64,000 bases of DNA from NCBI GenBank assembly GCA_916613615.1, contig OU744736.1, forward strand, positions 6,170,224 to 6,234,223. Direction: 5' to 3'. This DNA comes from Steromphala cineraria. Its lineage: Eukaryota; Mollusca; Gastropoda; Trochida; Trochidae. Position numbers and translations under genes: made by a program. Below, in pieces: positions 11,801 through 23,484 of this stretch; the stretch's first letter is position 1; every line of letters starts with the position of its first letter. The notes beneath the pieces are model-generated. The model was not told the origin of the DNA, searched no databases, and saw nothing but the letters and a program-made list of their open reading frames with translations.

Positions 11801-14260
11801 TTGGTTTTAGGACTTTTCCATCTCAAGACCGTTTTCATATGAAAATAGTTGTCCGCTAATAGTATGTCTATCTATACAGCATTGTATCAAATCTTCCTTA
11901 AAATTATGTTTTAAATGGAAATTGCTTTAAATTTGAGGCTTTTAGCTCAGGGAATTAACTCTAAAGGCCATATGCCTGTATGTTTGGATATTATTTTGCA
12001 TGATTTATTGTTTTTAGCTTTATGAGAGTAAGTGAGTATAGGGTAGCAGACGACGCACCTTATTAGATCTTTTTGTAAGTTGATCATAAAATTCTTATAC
12101 ATTATTGAATTAGTTTTGATGTGGATGCTTTCTCTATTCATTCTTTCAATGAAAAAAACTTATTTCAAATTACAATGTTGAGATATTAGGGTAGATGGCA
12201 TCAAAATGCAGTGGAGGTGGACAACTGTCATGTTTCCAATGTAAACAGGAAGTTGGGTAGAGATACTACTTACCGCACAACTTATTCCACTTCTGTGTAG
12301 TCGTCAGCTGGACCTTGGTCTTCTGTATATCTTTTTTAAAACCTCATTTATAGAAAATGCTCAAGGGTGCCAGCTTGGCACCCATTTGTTTTCATAAGTT
12401 CATAGTTTAAAGAACTCAAAACCATCAAAAACTTTTGTGAGACCTTTTTGCAAGGTTAATGAAAAAATCTTCACTTGGCAACTGGACTATTAGCATACAT
12501 AACATTTTGAGGAAACTCAATAATAAATGGGTGTCATTCTTTTCACTCGTATAAGAACATGATGTTACATTGATAACTCTACAATGGGAGTGCGGCATCT
12601 TAATTTCATGTACGAAATATTAAGAAACGATACCGACAAGAAGAATGATTGGGATACTTGTTTTATTCATTTGAAGACGTGTATACGAATTTGTATTGTT
12701 CTCCTTGTTAAAAACTAAACGTTTCTTATCCACAGGTGTAGATACTGGCGCTGTTGTCACGTTAACCTACAGAGGAGGAGGGGTAGCTAATCTCACCTAC
12801 AGTTCTCTAGGAACCGGGGACGATAACAATGCTACCATTCTCGGATCCAAGGGATATATCAATGTAAAAACCTACCGTTTGTAATTTTAAATTTTCTAAA
12901 CGAAATTCACTATTACAATGATCAAATCATATCATGTGGTGAAATGGAAACTTTAAAATGTTTTATTTCCAATAAGTATTTGATTTATATAAACGTATTA
13001 AAAACTATTTGATTGATTTTAATCGTTGATAATAACTACACCTGTGAAATAATTAGGAATACAGAAATCCTGGTGAAAATTGGTTCACACCAGCCGAAAG
13101 ATCACCCCTTGGGCTACAATAAGGAAAGTTTGGTAAAAAGAAATACATATTGATAATCAGTATCGGTAAAAATAAACATAAGATTTTTATCCTTTTATAG
13201 GTTCATAATTTCTTCTGTCCACAAAAAATGACGACATCCACTGGTACCTTTGAGTTTCCACTTCCCAAGTGTGATCTTCCTATGTTTCTTGGCGAACAAA
13301 GTAACGGCTTCAAATACGAACAAAACTGCATCAGGGAGTGCTTGAAGAAAGGTAATATCTATATAAAGTGTAATATCATTCTACCTCAATACACATCTCG
13401 TATGATGTGGTTGAATTCAAGTTGAAATTAAAATAGCCAGTTTAATATTTTGTTTCAATTAGTATAAGAATAATAAAACGACCACAAGGGAATATATGAC
13501 AGAGACACAAGAGAAAGTGACGTTTAATAATTTTTACACATTATTCTAAAAACAATTCCATAACATTTACATGAGAGTCACTCATCGAGACAATAACAAA
13601 GAGAACACTGTTAATGGTCTAAGCGTAATTAATTTTCCCTCAAACCATAAAACATTAAAATATTCGGTGTTTGTTTATTTTATTGAATTTTAAAAAAGGT
13701 TGCATGTATATCAAAAATTACCTTTTCCTTTTGTCATATAGTTGTGTGACAAAATTTATTTTTCCAACAAATTATGCCTAAGAACTACAATATTCATTTG
13801 GATTTATCATACAATTATTCATATCTTTGTTAAAAACATGTGTCTATGTTAATTTTTGTTTTTAAGTGTGGGATTTAAACAAAGTTTCAACTTTTTTCAA
13901 AGATAATTTTGACGACCGTTTCTTACCCTGAACAGGAATTGTTTTTTATCTGAATATATTTTTGTTGATATTCAAACCAATAAATATATTTACACACATA
14001 CAGTATTTTTATTTTACAAAAAAAAAACATTATTTGAAATTCAACATTTTGGAAAGCCAATCAAATTGAACATCACTTTTTACGTAGCATCAATGCTTGC
14101 ATTGTTGTTAGGTTGTCTGTTTGATTCCACTTGTGTTGTATTTGCAGGATTGTTGGAGTGTCCCCTGATGAACCACCAGAGTAGTCTGAACATCATGTAT
14201 ATCATAGAGACTGTCCTAAAGCAGCTGGGAGTCAAGTTCAACTACTCTCACACTGTTTAG
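5884..14260 (+). CDS. DHDH: DHDH-like dehydrogenase, gene 1
   Basis: Exons: 5884-5973, 6298-6409, 6835-6998, 7658-7880, 12736-12863, 13201-13351, 14148-14260 (TAG). All introns are GT-AG. The joined frame gives 326 residues with no stop; mammalian DHDH is 334. The product should be an NADP-dependent cytosolic oxidoreductase acting on trans-dihydrodiols and aldose sugars. What is seen: an N-terminal Rossmann start (MATRWGILCAGLIS), the AYGSYEEL segment, the CEKP motif whose Lys is the family's catalytic lysine, and LLDIGCY, holding the conserved Asp and Tyr of the active-site region. The start ATG aligns with gene 2. Intron 4 is expanded to 4.9 kb by the transposon at 8089-12489. Relative to gene 3, nine residues are missing just before LLDIGCY. 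Exon 3 is almost identical to that of gene 3. An alternative last exon lies downstream. Whether the shortened enzyme is active is unknown. Confidence 0.9.
8089..12489 (-). mobile_element. 4.4-kb TIR DNA transposon with XPG-like nuclease (Academ-like)
   Basis: The element starts TAGTCCAG and ends CTGGACTA. It is flanked by TTA at 8086-8088 and 12490-12492, a 3-bp target duplication. The imperfect TIRs extend about 140 bp with conserved blocks: CCTTGCAAAAAGGTCTCACA near the ends, then a small palindrome GGGTGCC-N5-GGCACCC (8185-8203 and 12365-12383), then CTTGAGCATTTT. The only substantial coding part is the minus-strand nuclease at 8759-10575; 10700-12260 is AT-rich and apparently non-coding. 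A consensus donor (rc of TTAC at 12271-12273) may mark a 5' exon on the minus strand ending at 12274. The element sits inside intron 4 of DHDH gene 1, in the opposite orientation. The 3-bp duplication plus XPG nuclease suggests the Academ superfamily; this assignment is an inference. Confidence 0.75.
8759..10575 (-). pseudogene. XPG/FEN-like nuclease with CXC tail, transposon-encoded
   Basis: Two minus-strand blocks read as one protein. The N-terminal block (10575 down to about 10266, after a TTTCAG acceptor) has Cys/His residues in the ECLF, GSCS and YFHKNCVSTYTSK stretches. The main block (10264-8759, about 500 residues) contains EEADVIMVQQM, then VICDDTDVFILLLHF, then FSGCDTVAQSWGVGKTTVLK. 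Together these match the acidic XPG-I motifs and the GCD-x-GxGK helix-hairpin of FEN1/XPG-type nucleases. The C-terminus (CSCDRCNSSRCSC and FCECEGSDC) is a tesmin/CXC-like cysteine cluster. The blocks change frame around 10243-10264, through a frameshift or an unrecognised intron, so I call it a probable pseudogene. No initiator ATG is evident for the main block. Such proteins are common in invertebrate genomes and are likely transposase components. Confidence 0.65.
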
Positions 14261-14862
14261 GAGGATCAATCTCACCATTAACTGTTCAAACTGTCTATCG
14301 TTGTTTGGGTTCCAGCTAACTTAAGCCACTTACCGGTACTTATCTGGTATTGAGACAGCAATGCATTCCAAAGTTGATGGATAAGATTTGTGCAATTCGG
14401 TCTTATATTAACAAAATATATTATCATATGAATGGAACATATCCGTTTTTTTATTGGCCAGCTTGATTACATGACAGGAATGTCAACAAATGGAGAGCTC
14501 GAGAGGTTGATTTAACAATCTTAGCACCTAGATTTGAGAAATAACTACTCACTGTACATCTCGCGTAGTACTGTAAATCAATGCAATGCTAAATTAGAGG
14601 TATGCCTCTTTTACCAACATAAGAACAATAACACAAACTATTTCTCAAGCAGATTCGCTTGATCCAATGATTTGTCGATTTGTGATGACTCGGTGAACAT
14701 CACGTTTCCAAGGTCGACAAATCATTTGAACAACTTCACTTGCTGTCAATAATTGTTAGTGCCATGTATACATTGTACTTGGCGAATTTTATCAACAACG
14801 AATCCGTTTAGCTGGGAAAATTTTCAGTTAAAAAAGTGTTAATTAATAAGTGAGTATTTCAG

Positions 14863-14978
14863 TTCAAAAGTTGGAGTGTCCCCTGATGAACCACCAGAGA
14901 AGTTTGAACATCATGTATATCATAGAGACTGTCCTGCAAGAGCAAGGAGTCAAGTTCAACTACTCACACACTGTTTAG
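14863..14978 (+). CDS. alternative or orphan terminal exon of DHDH gene 1
   Basis: This is a second copy of the last DHDH exon, 602 bp after the first. It is preceded by ATTTCAG, and starting at 14863 it keeps the same entry phase (1). It then reads in frame through LECPLMNHQ and LNIMYIIETVLQ to HTV and TAG. It closely resembles exon 7 of gene 1 but has different residues in the middle (QRS, LQEQG). It could be a mutually exclusive last exon for gene 1, or a relic of a partial duplication. There is no matching exon 6 between the two copies. The polypyrimidine tract is short. Confidence 0.6.
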
Positions 14979-15379
14979 AAAGATGAATTATATTTTCTTA
15001 TTGACCTTCTATCAGTGCCTGAGTTCCAACCTACACGTCTGGGGATAGCGCTGTGGTTGGCACCTTCGGCTTCGGCTCGGGCTCGGCAACTTCCCGTAGT
15101 TTCAGCCCGAAAAAAGGTGTGTCAGGTTTTCTCCCTTCAAAAATATTAGCATCCGTGTTATAAATGAAATATTCAACGTTAATCCCTAAATCCCCTCGTC
15201 TTACCTCCAAACATACAAAAAGGCATTTTCACATCACAATATTTATGTGCTGTTTGTATTTGATAAAGAGAAAAAAATTGCTTACTTGTAACGATCAAGT
15301 TTCGATAGCAGTAACAACTTCGAACTTGGTAATGAATTCAGAGAACATGACACTGGAACCCGATATTGTAAATAAAATG
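14979..15379. other. intergenic with tRNA-SINE-like fragment
   Basis: 15047-15115 begins GGGGATAGCGCTGTGGTTGG, resembling the A-box of a tRNA-derived SINE, and then runs into a repetitive CGGCTCGGGCTCGGC segment. No complete B-box follows. The rest is unrecognised. Confidence 0.35.
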
Positions 15380-15506
15380 TAATAATAATAATAATAAGAG
15401 TATTTATAAAGCGCGCAACTCCATAAACAAGGTCCACGCTCAATGCGCTGACATACACTTGGAAATTTAAAAGATATATACACATATTAACATAAGACTG
15501 GTTTGA

Positions 15507-17455
15507 TTAATGATAGCGTTTGAAAGGGTGCGTTTTGAGCTGGGATTTAAAGGCAGTTAGAGATGGGGCAGATTTCAGTTCATGAGGCAGTGAGTTCCAA
15601 AGAAAAGCAGCATTATATCTGAAGGATCGAGCACCAAAGGACTGAAGATCGTAACGGGACCTGTAGTAGAAACTGAGTGGAAGAACGTAGAGATCGAGAT
15701 GGAGCATACACTGTGACTAAGTCCTGCAGATACTGGGGAGAGAGTTTGTGGATGGATTGATAGGCAAGAGAGAGAACCTTGAAGTCAATCCTCTCTTGAA
15801 TCCTAAGCCAGTGAAGCGAGTTTAAAACTGGAGAAATATGACATGTTTTGGGGGTACGTGTAACAATTCGTGCTGCATGGTTTTGAATTTTCTGAAGTCT
15901 GTCTATCTGTCGTCTGGATACTCCGCAGAGAAGGCTATTGCAATAATCAATTCTAGAAAATATTAGTGATCTAACAAGGAGAGCTGCAGTATCTTGATTG
16001 ATGAGTTGCCGTATGTTGCCAATGTTTCTGAGGTGGAAGTGACAGATCCTGCAGAGATTGTTAATATGAGACTCCATTGTAAGCCCAGAGTCGAGGAACA
16101 CACCAAGATTTTTTGCAGTTGATGAAAAGGGTACTTCTGAATGTCCAATAGATAGAGTTTTGATTTGACACTTCTTTATTTGCAGTTTATGGCCAACGAG
16201 TAGAACTTCTGTTTTATCATCATTGAGTTTTAATTTGTTTTCTGTCATCCAAGATGTTGCTGAACTGAGACATGTTGCCATTTTTTATCTTGCTAGTGTT
16301 TGACTTGCTGGAGAAATATCAAAACTGTTCATCAACTGGGAATCCCATACAAATGTTTTGACACTCGTTCAGAAATCAAGGAGCCAAGAGATCGTGTGTA
16401 GATCACAAAGAATAACGGGCCTAACACACATCCCTGTGGGACTCCGTATTGAAGTGAACTGTCTGTTGATGGTTCGTTAACAACCTGAACACACTGAGAT
16501 CTGCCGGAAAGATAAGATGTGCACCACTTGAGGACTGTGTCATTCAGGCCGCATTCAAATGCCAGCGTGTGCAGTAATTGTGCATGGTCTACAGTATCAA
16601 AAGCTGCGGAGAGGTCGAGTCCACAGCTTCTGACAGATAGTTCAAGACACAGTTGAGGGCTGTCTCGGTGCTGTGACCAGCTCGGTAGGCAGACTGGTAC
16701 TCTTCAATCAAGCTATACTCCTGCAAGTGATCCATCAGCTGAGACTTCACAACTTTCTCAAAGATCTTGGAGATGAATGAGAGGTTTGATACTGGACGGT
16801 AGTTTCCATACACTTCGGTGTCAAGTGAAGGCTTTTTCAAAAGAGGTTTGATGACTGCCCTTTTGTATGCTAGTGGAAACACTCCGGAACAAGTGCTTAA
16901 GTTAACAATCCGAGTGATTGTTGGAAGTACAGTGTCCAGGACTTTCAAGAGGAAATCTGTAGGAACAGGATCAATCTGGCATGATGTTGTCTTTGAAGAT
17001 AATATAACTTTCCTGACATCAGATTCATCAACTTGGTGAAATAGACACAGCTCAGTCCCTATGACATTTTGCAGTGAGAAATCATCACAACAGGCACGCA
17101 GCTCGTTTTTAAGTTTAGCAATCTTTTCAATGAAGAAAGTACTGAAATCAGCAGCGACATCTTTATTATTGCCATTAGGCAAATTGCAGTCTTGAGGTTT
17201 TCCAAGAAGTTTGCCAAGTGTTGAGAACAATGATCTTGGATTTGATTAGTTCCTGGAGATTTCGTCTTGAATGAAACTTGACCTGGCTTGTCTCAACTTT
17301 TTATTGACAACATTACTGGCCATGTTGAAGATTTGACGATCCACCTCTAACCGCGACTTGCGCCATTTCCGCTCTGCCACATGTCTTGCTCTCTTTGATA
17401 GTAGGACTTCAGGTGTGTACCATGGGGATACATCTTTAGGTCTGACTGGGAGCAT
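15507..17455 (-). pseudogene. reverse transcriptase domain of CR1-like LINE
   Basis: Fragments in order are 17455-17246 (basic linker), 17230-16589, 16281-15613 and 15707-15507. Recognisable RT motifs are NYRPVSNLSFISKIFEKVV, QSAYRAGHSTETAL, a GVPQG block near 16430-16450, and downstream NKLKLNDDKTE, LGVFLDSGL, IDYCNSLL and LHWLRIQERIDFK. At the position of the catalytic YADD loop (about 16340) the sequence reads YGIPS followed by stops, so the active site has been lost through a small deletion. At least three frame changes occur. It encodes no functional enzyme. Confidence 0.8.
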
Positions 17456-18317
17456 GCTTGTCTAATACATGTGTGAGAGTATAATCAAAGTCATCCACCA
17501 GTTCATCAACATTGTTGATAGAATCAGGATTTGGCATCACACAGTCGAAATCAGTTTTGAATTTATCTACATCAATGTTGTTCCAATTCCTTATCGAGTC
17601 AAGTTTCTTTACTTGGGCTGGTTTGACAAAATTCAGATCAAAGGATATCATGAAATGGTCTGACAATTGTCTATCACTCACAATGATGTTCCTGAGCAGA
17701 TTTACATCCCTGCAAATTACCCAGTCAATGGTATTGCCAGATTTATGTGTAGGTTCACATATAAGCTGCTGAAGTTCAAATGTGTCCAGCATTTTGAGGA
17801 CTTTAACAGTCACAAGATTGGTCTTTGAGTTGTAGTGAACATTAAGATCACCAAGAATAATAACAGAGTCAGTACAAGGAGGAACAAAAGTTTCTAAATT
17901 CATGGTAGAATTCCGAATGAATGAATTTATTAGCTCTTGAGGGGGGTGGCCGATAAACACAATACATTTTCAAGGATTTCTTCCCACTGGTAATTGCACA
18001 CATTATAGTTTCAAATGTACTATAACATTCACTGACATTTGGGAAAGAGATGGTTAAATCCTTTTGGAATAAGATTCCAACACCTCCCCCTCGCCTGTGG
18101 GGACGGGGTTTATGTTTGAAGTTGTCACCCTTCAAATAACTTTTATATCTACTTTTGGTGCGGAGTAACGTTCTCCCCAGAGGTTTCTGCGGTCGATTTG
18201 CGAATATAAGTAGATATAAAAGTTATTTGAAGAGTGACATGTGTTGGAAACAAGCCAAGTTTTGCTGAGAAATGTAAAACTGAGAGGTTCTTGTGTATGT
18301 GTATGAGATGTCACCAA
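17436..18317 (-). pseudogene. endonuclease domain of CR1-like LINE, interrupted
   Basis: Three frames together give an AP-endonuclease-like domain. 18315-18241 holds a TFLSKTWL segment matching the TETWL-type motif; 18135-17869 holds PRPHRRGGGVGILF; 17960-17436 holds VIILGDLNVHYN, the NTIDWVI segment and LSDHFMISFDL, the usual SDH signature. A 118-bp hairpin element splits the first two. The domain start is missing, so the LINE copy is 5'-truncated. Confidence 0.75.
18123..18240. repeat. MITE inserted in the LINE endonuclease
   Basis: Inverted arms of about 30 bp (TGTCAC-Y-CTTCAAATAAC followed by TTTTATATCTACTT, and the reverse complement) enclose a GC-richer core. The flanking LINE frames are interrupted exactly by this element. 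Confidence 0.7.
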
Positions 18318-19450
18318 TTTGAAGCGATAATTTTGACTTAACTCGGAAGCGAGTCGAGATCGGCAAGATGGATGCCTTTATTCCTTTTCTCTATTTACGA
18401 TATCGGGTTCCTGTGGAACATGACCATTGAAACATCGGATAATTTACGTGTTTTAGATAATCATGATATTGTTGTGTCTGATGCGGTTCCTCAAATGTCT
18501 TAATTCACATATCTTGCAACATACTACGCAGATACATACGCTGTAGAGCAGGATGGAATCGATTTGTCCAGAATGTTCATTGCTCTCATGGTCCTACCAT
18601 TATCTCGTTGTATATTTGATACAATTACCCATATGGTACTTCGCAAAGGGGTTTCCTAACAATTTGTTATGACACATATGGCCGGGTCAAAACACCTTTG
18701 AGTGATTTGATTGGCTAACGGTGAACTTTGACATCGTCCGGACTACTTTATTCATTTATAAAATGAAAGTGGTTTCATTCACAAATTTCGAATGGCACTG
18801 AGTGAGTCGTATAGGACTTCATTTCAAACTTTCAGTTTATTTTATGAATCTTACCTTCCGCATTGATAAGGAATACATCGGGGACAAAAGAAATACAATA
18901 AGACATCTAACTAATGTCTCAAGGCCCATTTATAAAAACAAAAAGGTTTCAATTCAGCTTAATTTGCTCACTAAATTTCATGAATTTGCTCCGTGTCCCT
19001 CCGAAATGACACAAAAAGGGCATTGCTTGTTACCTATAGGATATAAATACAACTTGATACTTTTTAGACATCTTTTAAACAAATCGAAGCGCGTTTCAAC
19101 ATAAAAAAAAACATCTTAAATTTACTGTTAAGGCAGTTGTTTACATATTTGAAGAAAAAAAGATACAGGCAAAAAACGGCCGCCATGACTTGCCGTTGAT
19201 CAAAGAAAGATAACTCTGATTTGTTCTCGCGCAGAGATTTTATTTTCACGTACGCTTCGTTCATGACTTTAGTTCTTATCGCTTACTTATTACCACACAT
19301 TATGAATTAAAATAGGATAGAAGTCAGAAATGTAAATATCTAACGTCGTAATATTATTAGCTTTCCGGCTGTGACGTGGTTGGATATTCATCCGCCGTTC
19401 CGTCTCTTTATAGGCACAATAAAATGTTATTTAAAATCCAATATATCGTA
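18316..19450. other. intergenic, nothing recognised
   Basis: No gene or repeat is identified. A 100-codon plus-strand frame at 18802-19104 has no recognisable features. Confidence 0.5.
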
Positions 19451-19454
19451 ACAA

Positions 19455-20215
19455 TGTTATATTTGGGATTACACTATCTTGAATAGTACAGATTCTTGTA
19501 CTCTTTCGGGCCGAGTCCCATGCGATCGCGCGCGAGTATAACATTGTTACCACTTGTTCACTATCTAAATGGCATCTATCTCTAATACATTAAGCTATGG
19601 GAGCTGTGCCAATTAACATCTATCAGAGGGGTAATGAATGTAACAACAGCTTAAAGGGGCAGTAGCACGTTTTTTTACAATTTTATATTTTCAATTTTTC
19701 ATTGATAACTATAAGTTAATGCTAAATGTATTACTTTGATAGTATCATAAATATCATAACACAAACCAATCATCCGTAGTCAGAGAAAAAAGTATGAGGA
19801 TTCACATAAAATCCATTGGCAGCCATTTTTGTGTGAACACCTTTAATTCATTTTTGTAAGAAAAGGAATCGCATTGCTTAACTCTACATTGTATATTTGA
19901 TTTATTACTGCTCCATTTAGTTTTTATACATTGTCTAAAGATTGGAACCATTTATTTTCATTTTCCTGACATCACCTTATGTTCCCCCTAAAAACGTGTT
20001 ACTGCCCCTTTAACTACCGCTTGTTGGACCTCCATTTTTGTGGATGGCGAAACGGGCGAGCTGGTTAGCTGTTGGTATGGTCATTGCTGGCGGTGTTGCC
20101 TGACTCTGAGGGTGTGGGTTCGCATCCCGCATGGGACTCGGCCCGAAAAAGTACAAGAATCTGTACTATTCAAGATAGTGTAATCCCAAATATAACATTG
20201 TTACCATTTGTTCAC
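19455..20215. repeat. inverted pair of SINE copies around a MITE
   Basis: The right copy (about 20043-20215, plus) has a tRNA-like head with a B-box-like GGTTCGCATCC and a tail containing GTACAAGAATCTGTACTATT and GTGTAATCCCAAATATAACA. The left copy (19455-19545) is the reverse complement of this tail. Between them lies the MITE at 19651-20013. The two tails could pair over about 85 bp. Both are followed by TATAACATTGTTACC and an ACTATCTAAATGGCATCTAT segment, so the arrangement may be an inverted duplication rather than two independent insertions. Confidence 0.6.
19651..20013. repeat. MITE of the GGGGCAGTAGCACG family, copy 2
   Basis: A complete 363-bp copy, TTAAAGGGGCAGTAGCACGT at the left and ACGTGTTACTGCCCCTTTAA at the right. 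It is the best-preserved member in the window and defines the TIRs. Like copy 1 it carries the reverse of the GTGTTCACA and ATGGCTGCC block in its middle. Confidence 0.85.
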
Positions 20216-20290
20216 TATCTAAATGGCATCTATCTCTAATCCAAAATATCGTCTGAAATGCAAGTTATTATACATAGGATACGTAAATTG

Positions 20291-20407
20291 TTCCCCTTTC
20301 ATATCAAGTTTATGTCTCTCGGGAAATAATTGTGTTTGATCCCTCGCCAAAGCTCGTATAAAAGCAAAATTATTTCATTTGGGACATAAACCTGATATGA
20401 AAGGGGA
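20291..20407. repeat. hairpin repeat
   Basis: The arms TCCCCTTTCATATCA...TTTATGTC and the reverse complement pair across a core that contains CCCTCGCCAAAGCTCG. It is non-coding and has the same general design as the other hairpins here. Confidence 0.6.
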
Positions 20408-21867
20408 AGCTCGTTAGATCAACTAAATATGCATCTTTCCATTAGCCTTAACTTTAGACATAAAACATGTATTTATATGCCTGTTTATCATATATTCATC
20501 ATAGTGACTATGTGTGTTTGAAAGTTGTGTTATGTGTGTGTGTGTGTTTATTGTGTGTGAAAAACCTGCATCCTCTCTTTTGTCAACTATATTGAATCTG
20601 AGGACAAGGAATCCCCCTGGTTCTTTGTTCGGAATTGTAACAAGGATTCAGAAATAAAATATTGATTAAAAAAAAGATATACTATAAGTATCATTGCCCA
20701 ATTTGAATTAAACCAGATTCATGTAGTAATATATGTATGAGATTTTATTCCAGATATCGGTCAATATGAGCAAATATATTTCAAAATGCAATGACACATA
20801 AATAAAGAGACACTCGTATAATTGATCAAGCAACAGACGCCCATGTACTTTGCTCAAGCTGTGTATGGGATCCCAGCGGTCATTGTATTTATCATCAAGC
20901 ACGCTGGACCTGATAACGACTAGGTGACCTTGATCTACAAATCCGCCGGGTTGGGAAGTGAACCGTTATAGTTTTTGCCTGTCTGGTATCTGGTGTCTGA
21001 TTAACTCAAACATGTAAGTTCATGTAATATTGTTTTTCGATAAAGAGCATTTGTAACAATGTAGTAATATAGTAATATCCATGAAATAGACTCACGTTAA
21101 GACTGTGAAATGTAGTTTTGTAATTGTTCTTCATCCACATTCCTCGTCTAATTCCCTGCTTTCCTTTTAGTTGTCTCATTCTCTTTTATATGCAGAGAAA
21201 CTTTTATTCATCATATAATAGAGGGTGTAATCGATGCAATAAAGCTATCTAATAAACTTGGTATCCGATTTGCCTCAAAATCTGATCAAGATGTAAATTA
21301 GGTCAAAACAAGAACTATTTTCTCAAACTCCATGCATGTCATGTCGCTAATCATTGATAAAGTCATCGGGAGTTTTCAGGTTTTGTTATTTGTTGATCGA
21401 ATAAAAATTCGTAAACAAAACTCGTCAGGGTAATTTATCACGCATTCGTATTTTAGAAATAGCTTGGTCAGCGAAACATTTCAAGATGTTTTCATATTGC
21501 GTTTACACCAAACAATATAACCATATGCAGCTAACAATATCGGCTATCGAACAAATATGTGCTTCAATTTTAGTTATTAACATAGGCCTAGGCCACTTTG
21601 ACCGGGTTAGTCACTAACTTATCAGCAAGTACAAACCATATTGTAGTGATAGTACAAATTATCTAGTAGGAGAGTAACAGACATAACAACCCGACCTTTA
21701 CAAATTAATTTGGCTTTTAGTCTAAGGATACCGTAACTGAACTGGCGTAACAACAATGACAAAGCTCCGCGAAATCTAGGTCAAACTTATTTTTAGAAGG
21801 AATCATTTTTTCGTCTAAACCCTTTCATTTTAAGATGACATTATATGATAAAGGAATTATATTAACC
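20408..21867. other. intergenic, nothing recognised
   Basis: AT-rich sequence with a short TG run at about 20536-20547 and no supported gene. Confidence 0.5.
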
Positions 21868-21995
21868 TTGTGTGTTTCCGTATCATTAATATCATATAAT
21901 AGAATAAAAATATATGTATTATGCTCGCCAAAGGCATGCATAATACAAATGTTATTCCTATTATATGATATTTATAATACGGAAACACACTCAGA
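21868..21995. repeat. hairpin repeat
   Basis: The arms TGTGTGTTTCCGTAT...ATATCATATAATAG and the reverse complement enclose a core with ATGCTCGCCAAAGGCATGC. The short frame through it is a by-product of the repeat. Confidence 0.6.
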
Positions 21996-23484
21996 TAATA
22001 ATCTCTATATCTTGATTTTCTTCAGCAAATGTTTTTTATGAAACATGAGAGGTGGGAGCTCTTTGGAACTGTGATGAACAGAACATTAAAGCTTGCAAAC
22101 TGATAAACTAGCGTTTACTAAATTGGCTCGGTGCACAGGCATCCGTAGCAGATAGGTGTACTGTATATATATAGAACATGAAAAGGTCAGTCAGAAAATA
22201 AATTGGATTCGCTGGGGGTCCGGCAGTAAAACGTTTTTTTCGCTTTATTATCCAATGTCATCCATGATTCCAATTATGTCTGGCAAGGTTTACATGTACA
22301 ATTTTTGGTAAAAGTCACCCTAAATGGTCTCATTTGCCCAAAAACGAGAGGTACTCCATTCCGAGTTTTGTTGCAAGACGGAAGTTGCCTACGCCACGAG
22401 GTCAAGTGTCAATGACTGATTTTGAAAACTCGGATCGGGAATGAAACGAAGGACATACACATGTTCGACTTCACTGTTACAGTGCAGAAACATAATTTGT
22501 TGACTTTTTTAACATTATATTATTAACTTACATTCTTAACAAAGGAATAATTTACTTTGCTATATTTAATACAATGATTCAACCCTTTATAAAGTGCTTT
22601 GTGTTTTTATACATATATTTATTTGTATGATTAATTTTTTATTCATGAATGCTGAAGAATTTTGATAGTAACAACAACCAGCATTGAATTTTATGATAGG
22701 ATAATTTTTCAATGTCATCTTGAGTCACATAAAAAATTATGAAACACAAAATTTAAACTAATAAACTTAAGGACATTTTATTTCTCCCAGAAGGGTAAGA
22801 TTAATATAAATCATATCATTTAATATTTGATGTTGCATGCTAAAACTATTTATTATCACATGGAGGTTTACAATATGGTTTTAAAAATATTTAAAAAAAA
22901 TTAAATCTAATGAACAGAATGATTTTTAATTCATTATCTGTCTTTCCTAAGATTGGAAAGATCAGAAGAAATTATCTGGGGTTTATGAATAATTTATTAT
23001 TTAATATACTCTCCTCGATAGTTAACAATATGCCCGATTATCCTAATCTGTCTAATTCCGACAAACCTTACACAGAGTAAAGACAGAGTTATCGCTACCT
23101 TCATCTGTACTGCATACTCACCACCAGGTGGCTAACCCTACGTCATCATTGCTTTTCTGTCGGCCATCAAGGACACTCGTGTTTTTGATAGCTCTGTTTT
23201 TCGACTGCTTTTGTGCTCTGAATAAACCTTCTTAGTTTCCTTTCACAGTTACAGGTTTGAGGGTTAGCTATTTCTCGCGGAAATAGCTAGTATCTCTTTC
23301 TGTGTGTTTTGTTGCCGGTTTTGTCAGCAGTTGACTTGTCAGCTGTTGTCGATTTCGGCTGACCCGGGTTGCACGTGCGTTTCGTGCGGGTCGCCCAGCT
23401 TCTCGCTTAGCTGGTTTGGAGGTAGACCTCTCGTCTACCGTCTCTCGACTGTCGCCTGAGTGACTCGCTTGCCGCTAGCGCCTG

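Larger units (their letters stand above)
15380..18315 (-). mobile_element. CR1/L2-like non-LTR retrotransposon, degenerate
   Basis: A minus-strand LINE whose 3' end is the AATAATAAT microsatellite at 15380-15398. Reading from right to left, pieces of an endonuclease, a linker, a reverse transcriptase and the C-terminal LWNSLP region are visible in shifting frames. It is truncated within the endonuclease and interrupted by a MITE at 18123-18240. A CR1/L2 clade assignment fits the AP-endonuclease, RT and LWNSLP order together with the short-repeat tail. It lies between DHDH gene 1 and gene 2. Confidence 0.8.

Noticed and set aside
18802..19104. 100-residue ORF MSRIGLHFKLS
   Set aside because: No motif, no splice context and ordinary length for AT-rich DNA.
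20058..20130. tRNA gene
   Set aside because: The B-box is good but there is no acceptor stem, and the sequence continues into a SINE tail that has an inverted copy nearby.
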